The notes under the pieces were generated by a model. The model did no database searches. It was not told the DNA's origin and worked only from the letters and a program-made list of their open reading frames with translations. From an uncultured Caryophanales bacterium (GTDB taxonomy: Bacteria > Bacillota_I > Bacilli_A > RFN20 > CAG-826), in assembly GCA_946401755.1 (NCBI GenBank), contig CAMIVH010000065.1:1-5138 (forward strand): a DNA stretch of 5,138 bases. The letters are read 5' to 3'. Below, one piece after another: positions 1 through 5,138 of the stretch. The translations under genes were made by a program, and so were the position numbers. How positions within the stretch are numbered: position 1 is the first letter of the stretch; each line of letters opens with the position of its first letter.

Positions 1-485
1 GAGCCTTCCACTAAACCAAGAATGTAGATGGCATCGGTCACACCATTTGATGTTTTAGCGTATCTATAACTTCCTTCTACACCAGAAGAAACATAATCAT
101 AAATGAACTGTTTATTAGCGGCACTGCTACCTGACCAATATTGTTTCCAGTTAGGTTGATTAACACTAGCCTCAATGAGAATGGCTATTTTGCCCATTTC
201 ATCAAAAGCATAAGCCTCAATTGTGGTCACACTAATAGGAATAACGATTTCTCTTAAAGAGGTACAGTAGTCAAATGCTTGTCTACCAATTGTGGTTAAA
301 CTAGATGGCATATTAATAGAAGTTAATTTAGAGCATTTATAGAATGCGCTTTGTCCAATAGAAGTCACACCATTATGAAGCACGACTGTTTCTAATTTAG
401 AACAATTTGCAAAGCAATTTGTTGGAATCTTTGTCACACCTGTGCCTAAATCAATAGATACGAGTTCACTAAATTCATTAAATAG
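1..485 (-). repeat. LRR super-repeat module C and start of the next linker, cut by window edge
   Basis: Residues 896-1056. Four LRRs (896-989) have cores LETVVLHNGVTSIGQSAF, LTSINMPSSLTTIGRQAF and LREIVIPISVTTIEAYAF. Trp1008 and Trp1012 follow, 181 residues after the pair of module B. The last visible residues, YILGLVEG, match the GLTATGL position of module B, so at least the rest of this linker lies outside the window. Confidence 0.87.
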
Positions 486-3170
486 ATTTGCGATTAAACG
501 AATATCGCTAATACCTTCAATTTGATTTGGAATGACAAGGTTCTTCTTATTAAGTCCTGTAGCGGTTAATCCAGTAATTGTGACATATTGTTCACCCATA
601 TATGTTTGAGTAACATATTTAAAATCCTCAGTGGCGTCTAATGAGACGAAATCATAATAAATTGGTTGAGAACCTTTCCAGTTGCTTTCCCATCCACTAC
701 TGGAGGAATGTGCATTCGTGTAGATAGTAGATTTTGGACAGTCATCGAAAGCGTATCTACCAATTGTAGTCACACTACTTGGTAAATAGATATAAGTGAG
801 GTTGGAACAACCATCAAAAGCATAACTTTGTATTTCAGTCACACTACTAGGAATTTCTAGTCTTGTTAAAGAAGTACAATAGCGGAAAGCATGACTACCG
901 ATAATAGTTAATGAGTTAGAGAATGTGATATTACTTAAATTAGAGCAACTAATGAAAGCGCTTTCACCAATACGAGTAACACCAGTTAAATCAACACTAC
1001 GAATATTAACGTTGGACTTAAATAAGTTTGAAGCCACTCTGATGTCACTAATGCCTTCAACAGCGGTTGGGAAAGTAAAACTTTCTAACTGACTTGTGGC
1101 TTCACTAAGTCTTAAAATAATAACATTGTTATTACCACTGACGTTTCTAATAACATAGTTATAATCTTCACCTTCCACTAACTTTGTACAACTTGTATAG
1201 ACAGTCGCGCCAGAACGCCAATTGTTACCCCAAGAAGGAACATAATCGTGTTCTATACAAATGTAAGCTGAAGCATTTATTGAATAGAAAGCATATTGTT
1301 CAACTGTCGTAACTGAAATTGGAAGATAAACTTGATATAAGTCTTTATTATATTCAAAAGCACTATTTTCAATGACTGTGCATGTTGAAGGAATAATTAC
1401 TTTCTTTAATTGACAGCTATCAAAAGCATAAGAGCCGATTCTTTCTAAACCTTCATTTAATACGACTTCGCTTAACTTTGTGCATTTATAGAATGCATAG
1501 TTAGGAATCTTTTTAATTGTGGCAGGAATAGTAATCTTTTCAATTTTAGTGTTTTCTCCTGAGAAGTTTGTTCCTAAAGCAGTTACTGATTTACCGTTAA
1601 ATGAAGCAGGAATAACAATCTCGCTAACACTTTTACCTTCATCAGTTAAAGAGACTGTATAACCATCTTCGTTTTCCACGAATTCATAATATCCTGTGCC
1701 CCATTTAGCGGTCACAACACTGACACCTTCATATTCCCAAGTGCCTGAAGTAGGAATGGCTAAAGTCTCATTAGCAAACCAGCCTAAGAAGGTGAAGCCA
1801 GTATTAACTGGAGTGCCTAAATCATAGGCTTCACCATAAGTCACTGTTACAACACTATCAGGTTGACCATTACTTGGTTTTAAGGTGATTTGTTTACTGA
1901 CACCATGGGCATCAAAAACCGCTTTAGTGGTAAAAGATTTAGTGACATTGGTTAAATCCTTATCCCAACCCGCAAATGTGTAATAGTAAGCGGATGACGC
2001 TTCTCTAGTTGGTGTTGGACCATAATAGGTCGCGGTTTCTTGATAATACACGACGTCTGTATAGAGTAATTGGTTATCGTAGTTATAGAACTTAACAGTG
2101 TATTCAACGTTTGATGTGGAGTACTGCGCTACACGAACACAATCAGCGGTGATGTTTTCTAAAGAGCCATCCCAACCAGTAAATGTATATGTAAATTCAG
2201 GAGTATTTGTTCTTGTTGGAGTGGCGCCTGTATATGTAGCATTCTTACCGTCTTCAACATTTACTTCTTGAAGTATCGTGCCATCGTAATTTTTGAATGT
2301 TACTTTGTGATAGATGGTGATTGGTTTTTGAGTTTCAGTGTATTGGGCAACACAGATTAAATCTGTTGTGACATTCTCTAAAGAATGATCCCAACCACTA
2401 AAAGTGTATGAATATTCATTAGTTTCTGGTCTAACAGGTGTTGGTCCCATATATGTCGCGGTCTTACCACTTTCAACATATGTTTCATATAACAATGTGT
2501 CGTCGTAGTTCTTAAATGAGACAGTGAACTTAATTTGAGTTTCACTAAACTGCGCGATGCGAACACAGTCGCTGGTGATGTTTTCTAAAGAGCCATCCCA
2601 ACCAATGAAAGCATAAGAATATGTTGTAGTTGATGGTTTAGTTGGAGTTTGACCACTATATGTTGCGGTTTTTCCTTCTTCAACAGTAACTTCTTGTAAT
2701 AAAGTGCCATCATAGTTTTTGAATGTTACTTTGTAATAATTAGTCACTGGTTTAAGTATCTCTTCATATTGAGCGACACGAACACAGTCACTTGTAATGT
2801 TTTCTAAAGATTGATCCCAACCAGTAAATGTATATGTACATGTAGCGGTTTCCATTCTTGTTGGGGTTGGGCCGGTATATATAGCGGTTCCACCCTTTTC
2901 CACGACTGATTCACTTAACAAAGTACCATCATAGTTTTTAAAAGAAACTGTGTAGTTTTCTATAAAAGGTAGACTGCTTGAAGAACTACTAGATGAACTA
3001 CTACTAGAAGAGCTTGAGGAAGAACTGCTTGAAGTAGGCACACTACTGGTAGAAGGTTGACTACTTGTTGTAGGCTTTGTATTTGAGCTAGCAAAACCAA
3101 TGGCGAGGCCAATGCCCACACCAACGGTTAATGATGCAACTATTGAAATAATTATAGGAAGTTTTTTCAT
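1..3170 (-). CDS. Large secreted/surface repeat protein (InlB-type repeats plus BspA-type LRRs), 3' end outside window
   Basis: The frame runs without a stop from ATG at 3170 to the window edge, giving 1056 full codons and part of another; the C-terminus is missing. Residues 1-29 form a signal peptide or uncleaved anchor (MKK, hydrophobic core 4-27, Gly-rich end). Residues 30-66 are a Ser/Thr/Pro linker ending in 20 serines (47-66). Residues 73-420 hold five InlB-like repeats with the motifs FKNYDGTLL, TATYxGPTPTR and FxGWDxSLENIT. Residues 427-493 are a classical InlB B-type repeat (GFTFLGWF...TAKWG). From about 536 onward there are three blocks of four BspA-type (LRR_5) repeats of the form AFxxCxxLxxIxIPxSVTTIG. 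The start is set by AAGGAG 8 nt upstream. Such proteins in Bacillota and Bacteroidetes are surface adhesins or ligand binders, so that role is inferred. No lipobox Cys is present, and a C-terminal anchor cannot be assessed. All Trp codons are TGG and no in-frame TGA occurs. Confidence 0.93.
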   Translation of the reverse strand, partial: MKKLPIIISIVASLTVGVGIGLAIGFASSNTKPTTSSQPSTSSVPTSSSSSSSSSSSSSSSSSSSSLPFIENYTVSFKNYDGTLLSESVVEKGGTAIYTGPTPTRMETATCTYTFTGWDQSLENITSDCVRVAQYEEILKPVTNYYKVTFKNYDGTLLQEVTVEEGKTATYSGQTPTKPSTTTYSYAFIGWDGSLENITSDCVRIAQFSETQIKFTVSFKNYDDTLLYETYVESGKTATYMGPTPVRPETNEYSYTFSGWDHSLENVTTDLICVAQYTETQKPITIYHKVTFKNYDGTILQEVNVEDGKNATYTGATPTRTNTPEFTYTFTGWDGSLENITADCVRVAQYSTSNVEYTVKFYNYDNQLLYTDVVYYQETATYYGPTPTREASSAYYYTFAGWDKDLTNVTKSFTTKAVFDAHGVSKQITLKPSNGQPDSVVTVTYGEAYDLGTPVNTGFTFLGWFANETLAIPTSGTWEYEGVSVVTAKWGTGYYEFVENEDGYTVSLTDEGKSVSEIVIPASFNGKSVTALGTNFSGENTKIEKITIPATIKKIPNYAFYKCTKLSEVVLNEGLERIGSYAFDSCQLKKVIIPSTCTVIENSAFEYNKDLYQVYLPISVTTVEQYAFYSINASAYICIEHDYVPSWGNNWRSGATVYTSCTKLVEGEDYNYVIRNVSGNNNVIILRLSEATSQLESFTFPTAVEGISDIRVASNLFKSNVNIRSVDLTGVTRIGESAFISCSNLSNITFSNSLTIIGSHAFRYCTSLTRLEIPSSVTEIQSYAFDGCSNLTYIYLPSSVTTIGRYAFDDCPKSTIYTNAHSSSSGWESNWKGSQPIYYDFVSLDATEDFKYVTQTYMGEQYVTITGLTATGLNKKNLVIPNQIEGISDIRLIANLFNEFSELVSIDLGTGVTKIPTNCFANCSKLETVVLHNGVTSIGQSAFYKCSKLTSINMPSSLTTIGRQAFDYCTSLREIVIPISVTTIEAYAFDEMGKIAILIEASVNQPNWKQYWSGSSAANKQFIYDYVSSGVEGSYRYAKTSNGVTDAIYILGLVEG
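486..1025 (-). repeat. LRR super-repeat module B
   Basis: Residues 716-895. Four LRRs (716-808) have cores including LTRLEIPSSVTEIQSYAF and LTYIYLPSSVTTIGRYAF. They are followed by Trp827 and Trp831 (W-E-S-N-W-K-G-S), a linker with YVTITGLTATGL, and VIPNQIEGISDIR. The W-x3-W pair is exactly 180 residues (540 nt) after that of module A. Confidence 0.87.
1026..1565 (-). repeat. LRR super-repeat module A (four BspA-type LRRs, W-x3-W segment, linker)
   Basis: Residues 536-715. Four leucine-rich repeats end in AF at about residues 560, 583, 605 and 628, with cores such as LSEVVLNEGLERIGSYAF. A segment with Trp647 and Trp651 follows (W-G-N-N-W-R-S-G), then a polar linker and the strand VEGISDIR. 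It is the most diverged of the three modules. The 40 residues before it (about 494-535) form a BspA-like entry strand region (YTVSLTDEGKSVSEIVIP). Confidence 0.85.
1692..1892 (-). repeat. Classical InlB B-type repeat
   Basis: Residues 427-493 run from QITLKPSNG through VTVTYGEAYDLGTPVNTGFTF and LGWF to VTAKWGTG. The pattern of Tyr-Gly-x-x-x-Asp-Leu, then GFTFLGW, then a closing VTAKW about 25 residues later is typical of the Listeria-Bacteroides repeat (Flg_new) family. It differs from R1-R5 and sits between them and the leucine-rich part. Confidence 0.82.
1911..2102 (-). repeat. InlB-like beta repeat R5 (diverged, type A')
   Basis: Residues 357-420 begin YTVKFYNYDNQLLYTDVV and contain YGPTPTR and FAGWDKDLTNVT. 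It starts like R1 and R3 but is shorter and lacks the DCVR segment, ending instead in FTTKAVFD. It is the last copy and the most diverged, as is common for the terminal unit of a repeat array. Confidence 0.8.
2103..2312 (-). repeat. InlB-like beta repeat R4 (type B)
   Basis: Residues 287-356 begin YHKVTFKNYDGTILQEVNVEDGK and contain TGATPTR and FTGWDGSLENITADCVRVAQY. It is the partner of R2, with the same length (70 residues) and the same GWDGSLENIT core. Confidence 0.85.
2313..2528 (-). repeat. InlB-like beta repeat R3 (type A)
   Basis: Residues 215-286 begin FTVSFKNYDDTLLYE and contain MGPTPVR and FSGWDHSLENVTTD, followed by the linker TETQKPITI, which resembles the linker after R1. The conserved DCVR of R1, R2 and R4 is replaced here by DLIC, so the cysteine is shifted by two residues. 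Confidence 0.85.
2529..2738 (-). repeat. InlB-like beta repeat R2 (type B)
   Basis: Residues 145-214 begin YYKVTFKNYDGTLLQEVTVEEGK and contain FIGWDGSLENITSDCVRIAQF. It is closest to R4 and shares with it a perfect 31-nt match (2574-2604 against 2148-2178) at a distance of 426 nt, which shows a fairly recent duplication. Confidence 0.85.
2739..2954 (-). repeat. InlB-like beta repeat R1 (type A)
   Basis: Residues 73-144 begin YTVSFKNYDGTLL and contain TGPTPTR and FTGWDQSLENITSDCVRVAQY, then a linker ending KPVTN. The fold is expected to be a small beta domain of the InlB B-repeat / Listeria-Bacteroides repeat type. It is closest to R3, which lies exactly 426 nt further along the gene when the GWD motifs are compared. 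Confidence 0.85.
2973..3032 (-). repeat. Run of 20 consecutive serine codons in the surface-protein linker
   Basis: Residues 47-66 are all serine, encoded by a mixture of AGT, TCT, TCA, AGC and one TCC codon. The run lies between a Thr/Pro/Ser stretch (residues 30-46) and the first beta repeat (from about 73). It most likely serves as a flexible spacer lifting the repeats away from the membrane or wall. The mixed codons show that it is not a simple short-period DNA repeat, although the codon trio TCA-AGC-AGT recurs at both ends. Confidence 0.95.
3083..3170 (-). other. Signal peptide or N-terminal membrane anchor of the surface protein
   Basis: Residues 1-29 have two lysines directly after Met, then a long uncharged stretch (residues 4-27) with a Gly-x-Gly-x-Gly pattern at 17-21. 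A plausible signal peptidase I site follows Ala27 (Gly25 at -3, Ala27 at -1), just before the Ser/Thr linker. No Cys is present, so this is not a lipoprotein signal. Cleaved signal and uncleaved anchor cannot be told apart by eye; either way the rest of the protein would be extracellular. Confidence 0.75.
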
Positions 3171-3178
3171 ATTAAATT

Positions 3179-3184
3179 CTCCTT
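3179..3184 (-). promoter_or_regulatory. Ribosome binding site of the surface-protein gene
   Basis: On the minus strand AAGGAG stands 8 nt before the ATG at 3170. This is near-consensus and well spaced, so it fixes the start. Confidence 0.9.
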
Positions 3185-3215
3185 ATAAAACGAACATGAG
3201 AATTCGTAGCATTAA

Positions 3216-3244
3216 ATAATAGTTATTTATTAAGTAACAATCAA
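3216..3244 (-). promoter_or_regulatory. Sigma-A-type promoter of the surface-protein gene
   Basis: On the minus strand TTGATT (3239-3244) is followed after 17 nt by TATTAT (3216-3221). Both hexamers are near consensus and the spacing is optimal. Transcription would start near 3209, leaving a leader of about 39 nt that contains the ribosome binding site. The leader also holds a weak 5-bp inverted repeat, ACGAA/TTCGT (3190-3194 and 3203-3207). The call comes from pattern alone, in AT-rich DNA where chance matches are common. Confidence 0.6.
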
Positions 3245-3326
3245 TATATTTTAAATAAACAAAACGTAAACTTTTCACTTTTCGCTATTTGTCATCTAAA
3301 ATCGTAATTATTTTTGATACCATCAT

Positions 3327-3361
3327 AAAAAAACAGTACCGATTTACATCGATACTGCTTT
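3327..3361 (-). terminator. Intrinsic terminator of the ABC exporter operon
   Basis: On the minus strand CAGTATCGAT, loop GTAA and ATCGGTACTG form a 10-bp stem with a single G-U wobble, followed directly by seven T residues. AAA upstream can pair with the start of the T run and lengthen the stem. It begins about 15 nt after the permease stop codon and lies before the promoter of the surface-protein gene. On the plus strand the wobble becomes an A-C mismatch and no comparable T run adjoins the stem, so it works best for minus-strand transcripts. Confidence 0.9.
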
Positions 3362-3376
3362 ATGTTGTTTTTTAAT

Positions 3377-4060
3377 TTAGAAGTCCACCATTTCTAATCG
3401 CTTAGAAGAGACTTTGTACACCACAACATGTAGTCCAAATGATATTAATATAGCGGCACCTAAAATGGCAAATTGAATACCAAGATGCAAATTATTTAAA
3501 ATATCCAAACCTGGTATAAATGGTAGGCCAATAGTAAATACACCGATATATACAACAAACCCTAGAATGGTAAATAATGTCGACATCACGATTGATTTAC
3601 CATGTTTATAATAAATCGGGAAGAAAATGATGTCCGCAATAGCGTATCCAATAAGAGCAATCGCTACTAGAAGGACATAACTATCTAAACCTAAACCAGG
3701 AATCATATATTCGTTTGGATTTTCCGCTGATTGAGCAATCGCATTATTGATAATTCTTGCCACTGGATAGAGGGCTGTCATTACCAAAATAAAGGCGATT
3801 TGCATGAAAATAACCGTGAGTATTCTAGCCATGACGATATCTTTTTTGCGCACTGGCAACAAAGTTGAATATAAAAGATCATTGCTTTGTTGGCCTTTAT
3901 TTGCTCCTAAAAAGAGGATTGGATAACACGTTAAAACATAGATGAATCCGATTCCTAAAGGATAAGAAGGAATAAGAATCATTAAAGGGAATAAAGCGAT
4001 AAAAATATAGCAAATAGGATGCATGGATAAGCGCATCTCTTTATAAATCAAAGCTTTCAT
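3377..4060 (-). CDS. ABC-2 type transporter permease
   Basis: This 227-residue integral membrane protein is the likely partner of the ATPase encoded just upstream; two copies with two ATPases would form the exporter. About six membrane segments are visible, near residues 16-30, 36-52, 78-100, 127-149, 156-180 and 194-215. The N-terminus MKALIYKEMRL and the cytoplasmic stretch DLLYSTLLPVRKKDIVMAR (61-79) are typical of the ABC2_membrane_5 group, which contains PmtB-like permeases. I chose ATG at 4060, with AGGAG at 4072-4076 and 11 nt between. A TTG at 4081 in the same frame would add seven residues but would place the Shine-Dalgarno inside the coding region. With the ATG the gene overlaps the ATPase by 20 nt, which suggests translational coupling. 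The substrate is unknown; peptides, antimicrobials or lipids are all possible for the family. Confidence 0.88.
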   Translation of the reverse strand: MKALIYKEMRLSMHPICYIFIALFPLMILIPSYPLGIGFIYVLTCYPILFLGANKGQQSNDLLYSTLLPVRKKDIVMARILTVIFMQIAFILVMTALYPVARIINNAIAQSAENPNEYMIPGLGLDSYVLLVAIALIGYAIADIIFFPIYYKHGKSIVMSTLFTILGFVVYIGVFTIGLPFIPGLDILNNLHLGIQFAILGAAILISFGLHVVVYKVSSKRLEMVDF

Positions 4061-4913
4061 CTTCTTTCTTGCTCCTTTCAATGTAGACCATAATTTGTTC
4101 TAAATCTGGTTCTTGTGGTTCAATTTTGTTTTTAATAAAGAGATCTTTTTTATCTGGACTGATTAATCCTTCAATACGATCATCAAATTCTTTGTAGGCG
4201 ATGTATTCATTTAATAGTTCTTTATTGAAAGTTTTATCTTTGATAAATAAGTAGGAATTAACAAAGTCATTTTTTGTACCTGAATAAATGATTTCTCCAT
4301 CATGTATATAGGTGATATCACTCGCACATTTATCTAAGTCACTAGTGATGTGCGTGGAGAAAAGAATCGCTCTATCTTTGTTTTTAACAATTTGTCTAAA
4401 GATATCTAAGATTTCATCTCTTGAAACTGGATCAAGTCCAGAAGTTGGTTCATCTAAAATAAGCAATTCTGCACGGTGAGATAACGCAATTGCCACAGAA
4501 TATTTAACTTTCATACCACTACTGAGTTCTTCAAGTTTTTTATCAATATTTAAGTTAAATAAACGGCAGGCTTCATTAAATTTCTTCTCATCGAACTTCT
4601 TATAAAACCTTTTAGTAACGTTCATTAATTGACGAATGGTTTTGTTTGGATAGTAATTAAGTTCACTTAAAGCAAAACCAATACGCTGTTTATTTTCTAA
4701 TTCGTTTTTACTCATGTCCGTTTCAAAAGCGGAAATCTTTCCACTTTCATAATGGATGAGATTCATAATGCATTTTAAAGTTGTGGTTTTACCCGCACCA
4801 TTACGGCCGATAAAACCCATAATTTGTCCTGGTTTTACGCTAAAAGAAACGTCTTTTAATGTAAAAGAAGGATATGTTTTTCTAACATTTTCTAATCTTA
4901 ATATGTCGCTCAT
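4041..4913 (-). CDS. ABC transporter ATP-binding protein (YtrB/BcrA/PmtA-like exporter ATPase)
   Basis: This 290-residue cytoplasmic ATPase would power the permease encoded next to it. Visible motifs are Walker A GRNGAGKT (36-43), signature LSSGM (130-134, in place of LSGGQ), Walker B LLILDEP (150-156), D-loop SGLD (158-161) and the H-loop His188 in FSTH. The usual Q-loop Gln seems to be replaced by Ser83-Glu84 in IGFALSELNYYP. A missing Gln and a changed signature are frequent in the YtrB/PmtA group, as is the stretch AIALSHRAELLILDEPTSGLDPVSRDEIL. Residues from about 215 form the C-terminal tail common in exporter ATPases. The start ATG overlaps the regulator stop as ATGA and has GGAGGA 9 nt upstream. 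The substrate cannot be read from the sequence. Confidence 0.93.
   Translation of the reverse strand: MSDILRLENVRKTYPSFTLKDVSFSVKPGQIMGFIGRNGAGKTTTLKCIMNLIHYESGKISAFETDMSKNELENKQRIGFALSELNYYPNKTIRQLMNVTKRFYKKFDEKKFNEACRLFNLNIDKKLEELSSGMKVKYSVAIALSHRAELLILDEPTSGLDPVSRDEILDIFRQIVKNKDRAILFSTHITSDLDKCASDITYIHDGEIIYSGTKNDFVNSYLFIKDKTFNKELLNEYIAYKEFDDRIEGLISPDKKDLFIKNKIEPQEPDLEQIMVYIERSKKEDESFDL
4072..4076 (-). promoter_or_regulatory. Ribosome binding site deciding the permease start
   Basis: AGGAG on the minus strand lies 11 nt before ATG at 4060 and inside the 3' end of the ATPase gene. The spacing is slightly long, but no other purine-rich site fits, and it favours the ATG over the upstream TTG at 4081. 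Confidence 0.75.
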
Positions 4914-5110
4914 TTAATTTGGTCCTCCGCGATATGATAGAAGGCATCCGCTTTTAATATAGCGATACCTCTTTGTTTATCACCTAAAACCATTAATGTT
5001 TCGCCTTCTTTGATATCAAACATTTCCCTGGCTTCTTTTGGTATTGTGATTTGACCTTTAGGTCCCACTTTCACACTGACAATGAAACGGTCTTGATTAT
5101 TATTGTTCAT
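4910..5110 (-). CDS. AbrB/MazE/SpoVT-family DNA-binding regulator (start uncertain)
   Basis: From ATG at 5110 the product has 66 residues. Residues about 10-56 form a SpoVT-AbrB swapped-hairpin DNA-binding domain, with the hallmark stretch VGPKGQITIPKEAREMF (15-31) followed by IKEGETLMVLGD (33-44). Proteins of this fold bind DNA as dimers. As first gene of the operon, overlapping the ATPase by 4 nt (ATGA), it most likely controls its own operon (inference); the promoter is outside the window. It could instead be an antitoxin-like MazE protein, but no toxin gene follows. The start is doubtful. No good Shine-Dalgarno precedes the ATG (AAAGG lies 16 nt away), and the frame stays open upstream to the window edge, reading SKKGKKSKN. 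The true gene may begin beyond 5138 with a Lys-rich extension. Confidence 0.87.
   Translation of the reverse strand: MNNNNQDRFIVSVKVGPKGQITIPKEAREMFDIKEGETLMVLGDKQRGIAILKADAFYHIAEDQIK
4923..4928 (-). promoter_or_regulatory. Ribosome binding site of the ATPase gene
   Basis: GGAGGA on the minus strand lies 9 nt before ATG at 4913 and inside the end of the AbrB-type gene. It is a strong site and confirms the start within the 4-nt ATGA overlap. Confidence 0.9.
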
Positions 5111-5138
5111 ATTCTTACTTTTCTTACCTTTCTTACTT
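5111..5138 (-). repeat. Short 9-nt-period purine repeat upstream of the regulator ATG
   Basis: On the minus strand GTAAGAA occurs three times with a 9-nt period. In frame with the regulator it reads (Ser/Gly)-Lys-(Lys/Asn) three times, without a stop. It is either a coding N-terminal extension or an A/G-rich untranslated leader. The window edge prevents a decision. Confidence 0.5.

Larger units (their letters stand above)
3171..3326. other. Intergenic region between the operon terminator and the surface-protein gene
   Basis: About 155 nt of AT-rich DNA with no coding frame that I can support. It holds the promoter, leader and ribosome binding site listed separately. A 7-bp inverted repeat, TAAATAA/TTATTTA (3213-3219 and 3223-3229, 3-nt centre), overlaps the -10 element and could be an operator, but its pure A/T composition makes chance likely. 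I see nothing between 3245 and 3326. Confidence 0.6.

Noticed and set aside
2378..2566. A 62-residue minus-strand frame beginning with GTG
   Set aside because: It lies in another frame inside the repeat region of the surface-protein gene, whose own frame is open throughout and matches known repeat families. The short frame has no ribosome binding site and no recognisable domain.
1911..2954. CRISPR-like regularly spaced repeats
   Set aside because: The regular spacing comes from coding repeats of 64-72 residues in one open frame; there are no short direct repeats with unrelated spacers.
1..3170. Possible frameshift or recoded TGA in the long repeat gene
   Set aside because: I read the frame line by line. 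No stop occurs, all repeats stay in register and all Trp codons are TGG, so the gene is intact as far as it is visible.
3334..3376. Bidirectional terminator serving a plus-strand transcript
   Set aside because: On the plus strand the stem has an A-C mismatch and the following T-rich stretch does not adjoin it. No plus-strand gene ends here.
4061..4081. Upstream TTG start for the permease, adding MKGARKK
   Set aside because: The added codons contain the Shine-Dalgarno AGGAG that serves the ATG at 4060, and family members normally begin with the short MKxLxxKE sequence found after that ATG.
4910..5110. Toxin-antitoxin pair, with the AbrB/MazE-like protein as antitoxin
   Set aside because: The following gene is an ABC ATPase with all the main motifs, joined by an ATGA overlap, and no toxin-sized gene is present in the window.

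Overview
The window is AT-rich bacterial DNA in which every supported gene lies on the minus strand, so transcription runs from the right edge to the left. Clear Shine-Dalgarno sites, an ABC-2 exporter operon with overlapping genes and a very large surface protein built from InlB-type and BspA-type repeats point to a low-GC Bacillota, probably a host-associated Bacilli lineage (inference). TGA is used as a real stop, and every Trp codon of the large gene is TGG. The genetic code is therefore the standard bacterial one, not the mycoplasma code.

Right part (about 3377-5138): a compact three-gene operon. It reads AbrB/MazE/SpoVT-type DNA-binding protein, ABC ATPase, ABC-2 type permease. The first two genes share an ATGA overlap of 4 nt. 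The second and third overlap by 20 nt if the well-supported ATG is used. A strong intrinsic terminator follows the permease. The layout suggests a small exporter of the YtrB/BcrA/PmtA class whose expression is set by the AbrB-type protein. The promoter lies beyond the right edge, and the regulator frame stays open to that edge, so its true start is uncertain.

Middle (3171-3376): an intergenic region with the operon terminator, then a good sigma-A-type promoter and a strong ribosome binding site for the next gene. The surface-protein gene therefore looks like its own transcription unit.

Left part (1-3170): one uninterrupted reading frame of at least 1056 codons whose 3' end is outside the window. 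In order it encodes an N-terminal signal or anchor segment, a Ser/Thr-rich linker with 20 consecutive serines, five InlB-like beta repeats of about 70 residues (in an A-B-A-B-A' order), one classical InlB B-type repeat, and three copies of a roughly 180-residue super-repeat. Each super-repeat holds four BspA-type leucine-rich repeats, a W-x3-W segment and a linker. This is a modular secreted or surface adhesin-like protein. How it is anchored cannot be seen because the C-terminus is missing.

I see no RNA gene, CRISPR array, insertion sequence or phage gene. No clearly new system is evident. The points most worth a second look are the two-level repeat architecture of the surface protein and the AbrB-type control of the exporter.
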